This document shows positions 8,765 through 19,196 of a stretch of DNA of 64,000 nt, in pieces; positions within the stretch are counted from its first letter, which is position 1, and every line of letters begins with the position of its first letter. The stretch is from contig NZ_CP038799.1 in assembly GCF_012223425.1 (NCBI RefSeq), positions 5,874,249-5,938,248 of the forward strand, in the 5' to 3' direction. Source of the DNA: Mycolicibacterium frederiksbergense (GTDB lineage Bacteria; Actinomycetota; Actinomycetes; Mycobacteriales; Mycobacteriaceae). The position numbers and the translations under genes were made by a program. The notes below the pieces were generated by a model, which did not search any database, had not been told where the DNA came from, and worked only from the letters and a program-made list of their open reading frames with translations.

Positions 8765-10420
8765 TCACGTCAGCGACCATCGGTCCATGTTCCATCCTGC
8801 TCCCCATCGGGTCGGGTTACTGCTGACAGCGCTCACCTGCTTGGAGGTGAGCAGAGTCCGCTGCTGACGGTACAGCGGCAGCGTCGGGACGTCGGCCCAC
8901 AGGATCGGTCCGCTCTCCCCCAACAGGCGCGCCTGTTCCTTGGGGACCGTCGTCACCACCAGCGCGTCGATGATGCCGTCGATGCGCTCGTTGCTGTACC
9001 CGGACAGGTTGTTGCCGTTACCGGTGTGCAGGTCGTAGGCGTCCAGGGTCGACGAGCCCGTCGAGCCGCTGCCCGGGGCACCTCCGGTGCTGGCGATGAG
9101 CACGTCGATCGAGTTGTCGCGCAGGCTCAGCGGACCGACGGAATCGCCGGCGGCCTCGGTGACGGTGATCCCCGCGGCAGCACAGGCCTGGGCGATGGAA
9201 CCGACGGTGGCGGCAAGTCGCGGGTTGGGGCTCTGATAGCCGATCCGGACGGTCAGCGGCTGGTTGTTCAGCGCCTGCCGCGCGCCCTCGATATTGGCGA
9301 CGCTGAACTGCCCTGCCTCCCCCGCACTTTCGGCGGCCGAGACGGCGTCCTCGGTGGTGGGATTGAGCCGGGCGTTGGCGATCGGCACCTGCGCGTTGCG
9401 CGCGATGGTGTCTCGCGGTGTGCACAGCGACAAAGCACGCCGCGCCGGTGGTGCGGCCATCGGCCCCTGCGCCGAGTAGATCAGCTGCTCGATACCGGCC
9501 GATGCGGTGTCGGTGCGGGAGTACCCCGCGGGCAGGTTCAGGGTGCCCGCTGAGCCGGTCGAGATATCGACGACGTCGAAGGCCCCGCTGTTGATCCGGT
9601 CCTGGATATCGGCGCCGCGCGCCCACACCGTCACCCGCGGCGCGGCCGGCTTGGCGCCCCACCACTTGTCATTGGCCACCAGCACGACCGCGCCCTCCGC
9701 GGTCACCGAATCCACCTTGTACGGGCCGGAGGACGGCAGCCGCTTCAGGTCGACGTCGGCGCTCAGGTCCCAGGTCGAGTTCCAGGCCCGCGCAATGCGA
9801 TCCAGGGCCCCGACATCGCTGGTCTGCACGGCGGTGGTGACTCCGCCGTCACCGAGGTCCAGCTCGTCGGCGAGCACATGCGAGGGCAGCATCGCGGTCG
9901 CCCCGAACAGCTGGCCGTAGTCCACGACGGCGCGGTCCTGGGCGAAGGACACCCGGGCCTTCTTCTGGCCCGGCACACAGTCGATCGTGGCGATATCGCG
10001 GTAGCCGGCGGTGCTGGCCGCATCGAAGGCCGGGAACCGGCCGGACTGCGCGGCCCAGGTCAGCACCATGTCATCGCAGGTGATCGGTTTGCCGTCGGAG
10101 TAGACGGCGTTGGCGTTGATCTCGTAGTCGAGCACCAACGGTGCGCGACCGACCACCGAGACCGTGCCGTAGTCACGGTCGCTGACGATCTGACCGTCCG
10201 GGCCGCGGTAGGTGAAGCCGGTGAGCACCCGGGCGAAGGCCTGCGGACCACCGGAGGCCGCGCCGGCCACCGAGTTGGTGTTGTAGGTGGTCAGCGATCC
10301 GTCGACGGCGTAGTCGATGACATCGTCGGAACCGGATGAGCAGCCCGCCAGCACCAAGCCCACCGACAGCGACAGCGCGGCCACCGCCGTGCCGGTCCGC
10401 TGGTTCACAGCCCGGGACAC
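8765..10420 (-). CDS. Family 5 solute-binding lipoprotein (Rv2585c-like)
   Basis: 551 aa. A signal peptide ends at the lipobox LVLAGC (about residue 26), and the body is an oligopeptide-binding (SBP_bac_5) fold with segments such as CTPRDTIARNAQ and NLSGYSNERIDGIID. It is presumably tethered outside the membrane and binds peptides or a similar solute. No permease or ATPase gene is adjacent, so partners are unknown or it acts as an orphan binding protein. Its GTG start overlaps the secF stop by one base (TAGTG at 10418-10422), implying translational coupling to the Sec operon. Confidence 0.85.
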   Translation of the reverse strand: MSRAVNQRTGTAVAALSLSVGLVLAGCSSGSDDVIDYAVDGSLTTYNTNSVAGAASGGPQAFARVLTGFTYRGPDGQIVSDRDYGTVSVVGRAPLVLDYEINANAVYSDGKPITCDDMVLTWAAQSGRFPAFDAASTAGYRDIATIDCVPGQKKARVSFAQDRAVVDYGQLFGATAMLPSHVLADELDLGDGGVTTAVQTSDVGALDRIARAWNSTWDLSADVDLKRLPSSGPYKVDSVTAEGAVVLVANDKWWGAKPAAPRVTVWARGADIQDRINSGAFDVVDISTGSAGTLNLPAGYSRTDTASAGIEQLIYSAQGPMAAPPARRALSLCTPRDTIARNAQVPIANARLNPTTEDAVSAAESAGEAGQFSVANIEGARQALNNQPLTVRIGYQSPNPRLAATVGSIAQACAAAGITVTEAAGDSVGPLSLRDNSIDVLIASTGGAPGSGSTGSSTLDAYDLHTGNGNNLSGYSNERIDGIIDALVVTTVPKEQARLLGESGPILWADVPTLPLYRQQRTLLTSKQVSAVSSNPTRWGAGWNMDRWSLT

Positions 10421-11661
10421 TAGGTCCGCCGTTTGCCCGACGGTCGGGTGGGCCGGTTCGGGCGCGCGCCGGGAGCGGGCTTGTCCGGTGCCGGTCCGGC
10501 AGGCGCGGTCACCGTCTTCGGCTCGTCGGCGGCACTCTCATCGACGGTGTCATCGTCGTCGATGTCGATATCGGCGTCGGCGCCCGTCTTGGCCGCTGCC
10601 GCGGCACGGCGCCGCATCACCCGCTTGGTGTGCTTGCTCACCAGCTCGGTGCGCTCCCGCAAACTCACCAGCAGCGGGGTGGCGAAATAGATCGAGGAGT
10701 AGGTACCGACGAGGACACCGACCAACTGCACGAGCGCCAGATCCTGCAGGGTGCCCACGCCGAGCAGCCAGACCGCGATGACCATCAGCGCGATGATCGG
10801 CAGCGCCGAGATGAGGCTGGTGTTGATCGAGCGCATGAACGTCTGGTTCACCGCGAGGTTGGCCTGTTCGGCGAAGGTCCGGCGGGTGGTGTGCTCGAAA
10901 CCGTCGGTGTTCTCCTCGACCTTGTCGAACACGATGACGGTGTCATAGAGGGAGAAGCCCAGGATGGTCAGCAGGCCGATCACAGTGGCCGGCGACACTT
11001 CGAAACCCACCAACGCGTACACGCCCGCGGTGACGATCAGGTCGAAGAACAATGCCGCCAGCGCCGCAAGCGCCATGTACCGCTCGTAGCGCAGCGTGAT
11101 GTAGATGGTGACGAGCACCAGGAACACCACCAGCGCGATGAGGGCCTTCTGGGTAATCTGCCCGCCCCAGGTCGAGGACACCGCCGAGTCGCTGATGGCC
11201 TGCTTGCTGGGCTCGCCGTTGGCACCCTTGGGCGCGAACGCATCGAACAGCGCGACGCGCAGCTTCTCGGTGTCCGCGTTGTCCAGCGTCTCGGTGCGGA
11301 TCTGCACGGTGGCCGACGGGCCGTTGCCGACGATGACCACCGTCTCGGGCGGTTTGCCGAACGTGTCGCTGTAGACCGTCTCCACCTGTTCGGTGGTGGC
11401 CTGGCCCTTTGCGCCGTCGACCGGCATCGAGAACTTGGTGCCGCCCTCGAAGTCGATACCGAAGGTGAATCCGCGCACCAGCATGGCCAGCAGCGAGATG
11501 CCGACGATGACGCCACTGACGGCGTACCAGAGCTTGCGCTTGCCGATGACCTCGAAGGCGCCGGTTCCGGTGTAGAGGCGCACGAAGAAGCTGTGCTTCG
11601 GGGCCTCGCCGGACGCGGTCTCAGCCACGGTGGCCTCTTCCGAGGAGTGCTTGGCCGACAT
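10420..11661 (-). CDS. secF: Protein translocase subunit SecF
   Basis: 413 aa. It has six predicted transmembrane helices and the conserved periplasmic entry motif GIDFEGGTKFSMP after TM1, plus the C-terminal RND-like membrane bundle (ILGFSLYDTVIVFDKVEEN). With SecD it uses the proton motive force to help Sec export after SecA. The C-terminus has an acidic, Pro/Lys-rich cytoplasmic tail (ADIDIDDDD, then TAPAGPAPDKPAPG). It lies 3 nt downstream of secD. Confidence 0.95.
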   Translation of the reverse strand: MSAKHSSEEATVAETASGEAPKHSFFVRLYTGTGAFEVIGKRKLWYAVSGVIVGISLLAMLVRGFTFGIDFEGGTKFSMPVDGAKGQATTEQVETVYSDTFGKPPETVVIVGNGPSATVQIRTETLDNADTEKLRVALFDAFAPKGANGEPSKQAISDSAVSSTWGGQITQKALIALVVFLVLVTIYITLRYERYMALAALAALFFDLIVTAGVYALVGFEVSPATVIGLLTILGFSLYDTVIVFDKVEENTDGFEHTTRRTFAEQANLAVNQTFMRSINTSLISALPIIALMVIAVWLLGVGTLQDLALVQLVGVLVGTYSSIYFATPLLVSLRERTELVSKHTKRVMRRRAAAAAKTGADADIDIDDDDTVDESAADEPKTVTAPAGPAPDKPAPGARPNRPTRPSGKRRT

Positions 11662-11664
11662 TGA

Positions 11665-13476
<1,812 letters not shown>

Positions 13477-13577
13477 GGTTCTTGGGTCTCCTTGAAACGA
13501 TCAGGGGCGGGGATACTCAGCACTGCTCGGCTACACGATTGTGCAGCGCTACCGGGAGGGTACGCGGTGAAGCTGAG

Positions 13578-13937
13578 TCAGTTGCCGTCAGTCTTGGGTG
13601 CCGGCCTGTCGGTCAACTCCACGGCGCCGGACTCGTCTTCGTAGCTGTCGGTTTCGTCGTCTTCGTATTCGTCGTCATCGGCGTCCTCGATGCGGTCCCG
13701 GACGGCCAGCTTCATCCAGGTGGTGACGACGCCGGGGGCGATCTCGAGGTCGACGTGGTCGGCGGTGATACCGGCGATCGTGCCCTGCAGACCCGAGGTG
13801 GTGTGCACGCGATCGCCGATGGTCAGTGACTCGTGCAGATCGATGGTGGCCTGCATGGCCTTCTTCTGCCGGCGCGACGCGAAGAACATGAATGCGCCCA
13901 TGATGAGGATGAGGGGCAGGAATACGACGAGGTCCAT
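13578..13937 (-). CDS. yajC: Preprotein translocase accessory subunit YajC
   Basis: 119 aa with one N-terminal transmembrane helix (MDLVVFLPLILIMGAFMFF) and the family core RRQKKAMQATIDLHESLTIGDRV followed by a KOW-like beta segment. It associates with SecDF in the membrane. The C-terminus is very acidic (DADDDEYEDDETD). It is the first gene of the yajC-secD-secF run, and its upstream region holds a perfect inverted repeat at 13973-13988. Confidence 0.93.
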   Translation of the reverse strand: MDLVVFLPLILIMGAFMFFASRRQKKAMQATIDLHESLTIGDRVHTTSGLQGTIAGITADHVDLEIAPGVVTTWMKLAVRDRIEDADDDEYEDDETDSYEDESGAVELTDRPAPKTDGN

Positions 13938-13972
13938 GAAACTGCTGTCCTTCGCGGTTGTTCAGCGGGTAC

Positions 13973-13988
13973 GGCACACCAGTGTGCC
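13973..13988. promoter_or_regulatory. Perfect inverted repeat upstream of yajC
   Basis: Two 7-bp arms, GGCACAC and GTGTGCC, are separated by CA. The element ends 35 bp upstream of the yajC ATG, in the 268-bp gap between the divergent yajC and gabT genes. It could be a protein-binding site or an mRNA hairpin. No regulator can be named from the sequence. Confidence 0.45.
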
Positions 13989-14103
13989 ATTACCGCTGCT
14001 CGCCTCCATCGGCTCACCCCTGCAGCTTCCGAGGGCGGGGGGCGACGTAACCCGTCTACTACACGGTGCTGAGCCAACCGAATTCGTGGCACAATTCCTT
14101 CCA

Positions 14104-14126
14104 ATACACGTATTCCGAAGGTGTAT
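14104..14126. promoter_or_regulatory. Inverted repeat upstream of gabT
   Basis: Arms ATACAC and GTGTAT (perfect) flank an 11-nt centre that itself contains TTCCGAA. It lies about 80 bp upstream of the gabT start, a reasonable position for a transcription-factor site. It could be chance in an AT-richer stretch. Confidence 0.3.
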
Positions 14127-14205
14127 CCCGTGCCAGCAGTGGTTTTCACCCGCATCCGCGGCCGGCGGATTAGGGTTTAGCCCACCCCCCGATCAGGAGT
14201 CAGCC

Positions 14206-15549
14206 GTGACTGCCGTCGAACAGACCCGTCATCTCGCCACCGCCATCCCAGGACCGAAGTCGTCGGCCCTGATCGACCGCAAGACCGCCGCGGTGTCCCG
14301 CGGTGTCGGCACCACGATGCCGGTCTATGCCGCCCGTGCCGGGGGCGGCATCGTCGAGGACGTCGACGGCAATCGGCTCATCGACCTGGGGTCGGGTATC
14401 GCGGTCACCACCATCGGCAACGCCGCGCCCCGGGTGGCCGAGGCGGTCGCCGCCCAGGCGGGCGAGTTCACCCATACCTGTTTCATGGTGACGCCCTACG
14501 AGCAGTACGTGGACGTCTGCGAACACCTCAACCGGCTGACCCCCGGTGCCGGCGAGAAACGTTCGGCGTTGTTCAACACCGGATCCGAGGCCGTCGAGAA
14601 CGCGATCAAGATCGCCCGCTCCTACACCCGCAAGCAGGCGGTGGTGGCCTTCGACCACGCCTACCACGGCCGCACGAACCTCACGATGGCGCTGACCGCG
14701 AAGTCGATGCCCTATAAGAACGGGTTCGGCCCGTTCGCACCCGAGATCTACCGGGCGCCGCTGTCCTATCCGTTCCGGGACGCCGAGTTCGGCAAGGAAC
14801 TGGCCACCGACGGTGAACTGGCCGCCCGGCGCGCGATCAGCGTGATCGACAAGCAGGTCGGGGCGGACAACCTGGCCGCCGTCATCATCGAGCCGATCCA
14901 GGGTGAGGGCGGATTCATCGTTCCCGCCCAGGGCTTCCTGGCCACCCTGCTGGCCTGGTGCCGGGACAACGATGTCGTGTTCATCGCCGACGAGGTGCAG
15001 ACCGGGTTCGCCCGTACCGGGGCGATGTTCGCCTGCGAGCACGAAGGGATCGAGCCGGACCTGATCGTCACCGCCAAGGGCATCGCCGGCGGCCTGCCGC
15101 TGTCCGCGGTCACCGGCCGCGCCGACATCATGGATGCCCCGCACGTCTCCGGCCTGGGCGGCACCTACGGCGGCAACCCGGTCGCCTGCGCGGCAGCCCT
15201 GGCGACCATCGAAACCATCGAATCCGACGGTCTCGTGGAGCGCGCGGCTGCGATCGAGACGCTGATGAAGGATCGGTTGCACCAGTTGCAGGCCGATGAC
15301 GACCGGATCGGCGATGTGCGCGGGCGCGGCGCGATGATCGCGGTGGAACTCGTCAAGCCCGGCGGTATCGAGCCCGATGCCGAGCTGACGAAGGCGCTGT
15401 GCGCGGCCGCCCACTCCCAGGGGGTCATCGTGTTGTCCTGCGGCACCTACGGAAACGTGCTGCGTTTCCTGCCGCCGCTGGCGATCAGCGACGAGTTGCT
15501 CAACGAGGGTCTGGACGTACTGGCGGCTGCGCTCAAGGAACTCGCGTAA
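14206..15549 (+). CDS. gabT: 4-aminobutyrate--2-oxoglutarate transaminase
   Basis: 447 aa class III PLP aminotransferase. The PLP-lysine is in ITAKGIAGGLPLSAV-type context (VTAKGIAGG), preceded by the Asp-containing IADEVQTGFARTG; the substrate/PLP loop GSEAVENAIKIAR is also clear. It transfers the GABA amino group to 2-oxoglutarate, giving succinic semialdehyde. The GTG at 14206 has CAGGAG at 14194-14199; the open frame extends far upstream, but that part reads as non-coding. Position next to yajC-secD matches M. tuberculosis Rv2589. No succinate-semialdehyde dehydrogenase is adjacent. Confidence 0.92.
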   Translation: MTAVEQTRHLATAIPGPKSSALIDRKTAAVSRGVGTTMPVYAARAGGGIVEDVDGNRLIDLGSGIAVTTIGNAAPRVAEAVAAQAGEFTHTCFMVTPYEQYVDVCEHLNRLTPGAGEKRSALFNTGSEAVENAIKIARSYTRKQAVVAFDHAYHGRTNLTMALTAKSMPYKNGFGPFAPEIYRAPLSYPFRDAEFGKELATDGELAARRAISVIDKQVGADNLAAVIIEPIQGEGGFIVPAQGFLATLLAWCRDNDVVFIADEVQTGFARTGAMFACEHEGIEPDLIVTAKGIAGGLPLSAVTGRADIMDAPHVSGLGGTYGGNPVACAAALATIETIESDGLVERAAAIETLMKDRLHQLQADDDRIGDVRGRGAMIAVELVKPGGIEPDAELTKALCAAAHSQGVIVLSCGTYGNVLRFLPPLAISDELLNEGLDVLAAALKELA

Positions 15550-15591
15550 CCGGTTTCCCCGCGGTCAGAACCATCACGAATCCGGCGCGCC

Positions 15592-16416
15592 CTAGCGTGC
15601 CCGGGCACCGCTCCAAAACTGTTGCAGGCCGGCGACGACCGACTCGCGGTCGGTCAGCAGCGGCGAGGAGTGCCCGGAGCCGCGGACACCCAGCACGGTG
15701 GCGTCGGTCATCGGTTCCGCGACGGTCTGGGCGTCGGCCGGCCGCCAGCCGGTGATGTCGTCTCGGCCTGCCACCATGAGCACCGGGGCGGCAATCCGGG
15801 CCATGTCGGCGGACATGTCGGGACGGTTCAGCATCATCGACCGCACGGCACGGAACATCGACGGCCGGTCCGCCCGGACGAACGCACTCATCACCTCGTC
15901 CGCGAGGTTCGGTGCTGCAGAATATGATTCCCGCCCCACCAGCGCGTCCGCGAGCGGTTTGAGCAGCAGTGGGTTCGGCCCGGCGACCCGATAGAGCTGC
16001 ACGAGCGGCCAGGCTTTGGTCCAGCGTTCGACCGATCGCAGAGCATGGGCAGGTGTGCCGATCGTGGTGAGGGTGCGCACGCGCTCGGGCCTGTGCACGG
16101 CCAGTTGGATTCCCACATGCCCGCCCCAGGCGTTGCCCACCCAGTCGACGGGTTCGTCGATGCCGAGCGCGTCCAGCACCGACACGGCCGCCGCGACACA
16201 GTCGGCGAAGCCGAAGTCGCGCCCGATGGGTTCGCTGCCGCCGTGCGACGGCCCGTCGATCACCACCACCGAGCGGCCGCCCGCCAGGTCCTCGGCGGCG
16301 CCGCACCACGATCGAGAATCCAGGAACAGACTGTGCCACAGCACCACCGGCGGACCGGCACCCAGCGTCTCGACACGCAACCTGCCCACATCGGTGACGA
16401 TTTGCTCGACGGCCAT
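15592..16416 (-). CDS. Alpha/beta-fold hydrolase-like protein with Ala at the nucleophile position
   Basis: 274 aa alpha/beta-hydrolase fold. The oxyanion region LWHSLFLDSRSW, a candidate acid (GRDD, residues 217-220) and a candidate catalytic His (GSGHSSP, His 249) are present. The nucleophile elbow reads GNAWGG (94-99), so alanine (codon GCC) stands where Ser, Cys or Asp is expected. It may be a non-hydrolytic ligand-binding member, or may use another residue. It is divergent from a MarR regulator across a 57-bp region with two palindromes, suggesting control by that regulator. Confidence 0.8.
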   Translation of the reverse strand: MAVEQIVTDVGRLRVETLGAGPPVVLWHSLFLDSRSWCGAAEDLAGGRSVVVIDGPSHGGSEPIGRDFGFADCVAAAVSVLDALGIDEPVDWVGNAWGGHVGIQLAVHRPERVRTLTTIGTPAHALRSVERWTKAWPLVQLYRVAGPNPLLLKPLADALVGRESYSAAPNLADEVMSAFVRADRPSMFRAVRSMMLNRPDMSADMARIAAPVLMVAGRDDITGWRPADAQTVAEPMTDATVLGVRGSGHSSPLLTDRESVVAGLQQFWSGARAR

Positions 16417-16430
16417 GACTCTCCAATTAC

Positions 16431-16443
16431 TTCGGAAACCGAA
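16431..16443. promoter_or_regulatory. Candidate MarR operator, site A
   Basis: Perfect inverted repeat TTCGG-AAA-CCGAA, 15 bp upstream of the hydrolase start and directly next to site B. Paired palindromes in a divergent MarR promoter are the usual layout for autoregulation. Confidence 0.55.
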
Positions 16444-16460
16444 ACTTCGGTAACCGTAGT
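16444..16460. promoter_or_regulatory. Candidate MarR operator, site B
   Basis: Near-perfect 17-bp palindrome ACTTCGGT-A-ACCGTAGT (7 of 8 arm positions pair). It overlaps a possible -10 element (TAGTAT, 16457-16462) 11 bp before the marR-type start, so occupancy would block transcription of the regulator. Confidence 0.55.
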
Positions 16461-16473
16461 ATGCTGATCGTCC

Positions 16474-16938
16474 ATGGCTCCGTCAAGTGAGCACCCCGAC
16501 GACCGTCTGGCCATCGGCCAACTCCTCGTCCGGCTGCTGCGGCTGTTCCGTGATGACCTGACCGAGCCCCGCGCGGCCGCCGGCTTCGGCGATGTCCGGG
16601 AACCGCACTTCCAGATATTCGGCAACATCCGCACCGGTGGCATCCGACTGACCGAACTGGCCGACCGGGCACAGCTGAGCCTGGCGGCCGCGTCGGAGCT
16701 GATCAACGATCTCGTCGAGTCCGGTTACCTCAGCCGTCGCCCCGACCCGGCGGACGGTAGAGCCAAGCTCATCGACCTGACCGCACGGGGGCGCGCTCTC
16801 ATGGCCGCTGCCGGAGACCGGGTCATCGATCTCGAGCAACGCTGGGCAGACGTCGTCGGTCGCGACCATTTCGCCCAGATGTGCCGCACGATGCAGCAGT
16901 TGCTCGACGAACTGGACCCCGAGCAGTCCCGCAGCTAG
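16474..16938 (+). CDS. MarR-family transcriptional regulator
   Basis: 154 aa. The winged helix is clear in the middle: a recognition region LTELADRAQLSLAAASELIN followed by the wing RRPDPADGRAKLIDLTARG. It is divergent from the alpha/beta hydrolase with two candidate operators between them, so the hydrolase is its likely target along with itself. The ligand is unknown. The ATG at 16474 lies shortly after a possible -10, so the mRNA may have a very short leader. Confidence 0.88.
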   Translation: MAPSSEHPDDRLAIGQLLVRLLRLFRDDLTEPRAAAGFGDVREPHFQIFGNIRTGGIRLTELADRAQLSLAAASELINDLVESGYLSRRPDPADGRAKLIDLTARGRALMAAAGDRVIDLEQRWADVVGRDHFAQMCRTMQQLLDELDPEQSRS

Positions 16939-17026
16939 CTGCGCATTGGTGTGCTGAGCATCCGCTTGAACGCCGTACAGTGATACCGGCCACAATGGAG
17001 CTCGATCTTTCACACGAACTGACTCG

Positions 17027-18097
17027 ATGAACACGATTCGCCGGTGGTGGCGGCAACCCGACCACTATGAGTGGCTCTCGGTGTACCTGGAGTCGCAACA
17101 GCTCCGCTGGCCTCTGCAATTGATCATGGCCGCCACGGTCACCGGACTCGGATTCGTGCCGCTGCTGCTGCTGTGGAGTCCGGCGGTGCCCTCCGGATGG
17201 CCGACCTACGTCATCGCGGTCTCGGCGACCGTGCTGTGCTGGAGCATGACGGTCGCATGGCTGATCCGATGGCCGTCGCGGCAGGTGTCCCGCATCTTCG
17301 CGGTGCTGTCGGCGGTGTGCGTCTCGGGGGCCTGCCTGATCGTCCTGGAACCACAGCACGGACTGCTGGCGTGCGCCATCTTCTCGGCGATCGGTGGCCT
17401 GGTGGCGTTCACCCAGAACAGCCCTTTCCTGGCACTGGTGCTCGGCATCGGAGTGGGTACCGCGGTGATCTGCGGCGTGCGGACCGCCATGATCGGCGAT
17501 CCCGCCCTGGCGATCAGCCAGCTTCTGCTGATTCTGGCGAGCATGCTCACCGTGCCGATGATGGGCCAGATACTCGTCCAGCTTCTGGGCGCTGACGCGG
17601 TGAACTCGGACGTCGACGTCCTCACCGGCCTGCACAACCGGCGTGGGTTCTATCGGGCCGTGGGACACCGGGCCGGTCGCGTCCTCCGCGGGCGCGGGGC
17701 GCTCGGGCTGGTGATGGTGGATCTGGACTGCTTCAAACAGATCAACGACACCTTGGGACACGCCGCCGGCGACGAGGTACTCAAAGCGGTGGCCGCTGTG
17801 CTGCGCAGGGTCGCCGGCGGCGATGCCGTGGTGGCCCGTATCGGCGGCGAAGAGTTCTGCATCGCTGCCACGACCGGTGACCGACACATACTTCACCTCG
17901 CCGACCGGGTTCGCGCCGCGATCGCAGGCCTACCGGACGGGGTCACCGCCAGCGTCGGCACCGCCTTCGCCGCGCGTCTGCCGGCCTCCAGGGAGGCACT
18001 CGATGAGCTCCTCGGCGCCGCGGACCGCGCGATGTACGCCGCCAAGCGGGCCGGCGGCGATCAGGTCCGCCACGCGTCCGACACCGTCGCGCAATAG
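17027..18097 (+). CDS. Membrane diguanylate cyclase (GGDEF domain)
   Basis: 356 aa. About six transmembrane helices (residues 20-190) are followed by a GGDEF domain that opens with DVLTGLHNRRGFYRAV and has the active-site loop RIGGEEF (GGEEF variant, which is catalytically competent in the family). It should make cyclic di-GMP from GTP at the membrane. The RxxD inhibitory I-site expected just before the active loop is absent (GGDA at that position), so product inhibition by that route is not expected. The N-terminal membrane part is a sensor of unknown signal. It stands alone between MarR and a convergent gene. Confidence 0.9.
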   Translation: MNTIRRWWRQPDHYEWLSVYLESQQLRWPLQLIMAATVTGLGFVPLLLLWSPAVPSGWPTYVIAVSATVLCWSMTVAWLIRWPSRQVSRIFAVLSAVCVSGACLIVLEPQHGLLACAIFSAIGGLVAFTQNSPFLALVLGIGVGTAVICGVRTAMIGDPALAISQLLLILASMLTVPMMGQILVQLLGADAVNSDVDVLTGLHNRRGFYRAVGHRAGRVLRGRGALGLVMVDLDCFKQINDTLGHAAGDEVLKAVAAVLRRVAGGDAVVARIGGEEFCIAATTGDRHILHLADRVRAAIAGLPDGVTASVGTAFAARLPASREALDELLGAADRAMYAAKRAGGDQVRHASDTVAQ

Positions 18098-18098
18098 A

Positions 18099-18761
18099 TC
18101 ACCTGGTGGTGTGCAGCTCGTTGTTGCGGTCGCGCTTCCCGAACATGTCCCGCCAGCCGCGCTTGTGCTGCGCGTCCGCGGTGGGTCCGATGACCTCGGT
18201 CTTCTGATCGGGCATCACCACCGGCTGCGCACCCGTCGTGGCGACCGGCTTGGCGGTTTCGGCCTCGCCGATCTCCACGTCCCGGACGCTGCGCACCGAC
18301 AACCGCCCGACCGCGACTGCGGCCAGGAAGACGATCAGCGCGCCGAGGCCGGAGAAGTACGCCAGCTCCACCACCACCCGCTTGCCCTCCGTGACGGCCA
18401 CCGGGCTCCCGACATTGCCGAGGGCCAGCGGCGCCGCCAGCGCACGCCCCACGACAAACCACGCACCGGCGGCCACGGCCAGCCATCCGCCCAGCATGGC
18501 GGTGGCGCGATTACGCGACACCAGCAGCAGTAGGCCACCGATCACGGCCACCACACCCGGCAGCACTTCCAACCATCCCCGGCCCAGCGTCCACGTCCAC
18601 GGCGAATCAGGGGTGTATGCGAAGTCGAAATAGGGCCCGACGAACGGGATGAAGGCTCCCCACATGCCAAGCAGGATCAACAGGAATCCGCTGAGCGCTC
18701 CGCGGCTGCGCGATATCGCCAGCCTGCCGCCGCGGGCAGGGCGTACTCGGGTGTCGGACAT
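18099..18761 (-). CDS. Four-helix membrane protein of unknown function
   Basis: 220 aa from the ATG at 18761, which has GAGGAGG just upstream; an ATG at 18779 lies before that ribosome site. About four hydrophobic helices lie between residues 22 and 155, with an SPWTWTLGRGW loop. A hydrophilic C-terminal tail of about 65 residues has several basic residues (QHKRGWRDMFGKRDRNNE). I do not recognise a family with a defined role. It converges with the GGDEF gene, with 1 nt between stops. Confidence 0.75.
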   Translation of the reverse strand: MSDTRVRPARGGRLAISRSRGALSGFLLILLGMWGAFIPFVGPYFDFAYTPDSPWTWTLGRGWLEVLPGVVAVIGGLLLLVSRNRATAMLGGWLAVAAGAWFVVGRALAAPLALGNVGSPVAVTEGKRVVVELAYFSGLGALIVFLAAVAVGRLSVRSVRDVEIGEAETAKPVATTGAQPVVMPDQKTEVIGPTADAQHKRGWRDMFGKRDRNNELHTTR

Positions 18762-18801
18762 GGTGGCCTCCTCGGTCATGCCGAAGGACTACCCACCTTG
18801 A

Positions 18802-19191
18802 TCACGCGGTAACCAGATTGACCGCCACGAACAGGACCGCAATCAACGGGAACACTCCCTGGGTGACGGCGGCGCGGGCCTTGTCCGGCGAGGACACCAA
18901 CAACACCAGCGCGGCCGCCAGCATCGATCCCACCCCGGCCAACACCAGGGCGGTCCCGACCGCGTGGTGGCCGGCGATCGCTGCGCCGACACCGATCCCC
19001 GTCACGATGGCCAGGAACAGGTTGTAGAAGCCCTGATTGAAAGCCATTTCCTTGGTGGCCTCCGCCTCTTGGGCGCTCAGCCCGAAGGTCGCCCGGGTGC
19101 GCGGCGCGGTCCAGGTCAGCGATTCCATCACGAAGATGTACACGTGCAGCAGGGCGGCGAGGCTGGCGACGATGAGACCGGCAGTGAGCAT
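18802..19191 (-). CDS. DUF1304 family membrane protein
   Basis: 129 aa with four predicted transmembrane helices. The first-loop segment HVYIFVMESLTW and the following FNQGFYNLFLA are hallmarks of DUF1304. Function is unknown. It begins 5 nt downstream of the ruvB stop codon on the same strand and may ride on the ruv transcript. Confidence 0.85.
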   Translation of the reverse strand: MLTAGLIVASLAALLHVYIFVMESLTWTAPRTRATFGLSAQEAEATKEMAFNQGFYNLFLAIVTGIGVGAAIAGHHAVGTALVLAGVGSMLAAALVLLVSSPDKARAAVTQGVFPLIAVLFVAVNLVTA

Positions 19192-19196
19192 GGAGA

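Noticed and set aside
13690..14205. Open frame continuing 172 codons upstream of gabT
   Set aside because: The aminotransferase fold and a ribosome site begin at 14206; the upstream part overlaps yajC on the other strand and has no conserved content.
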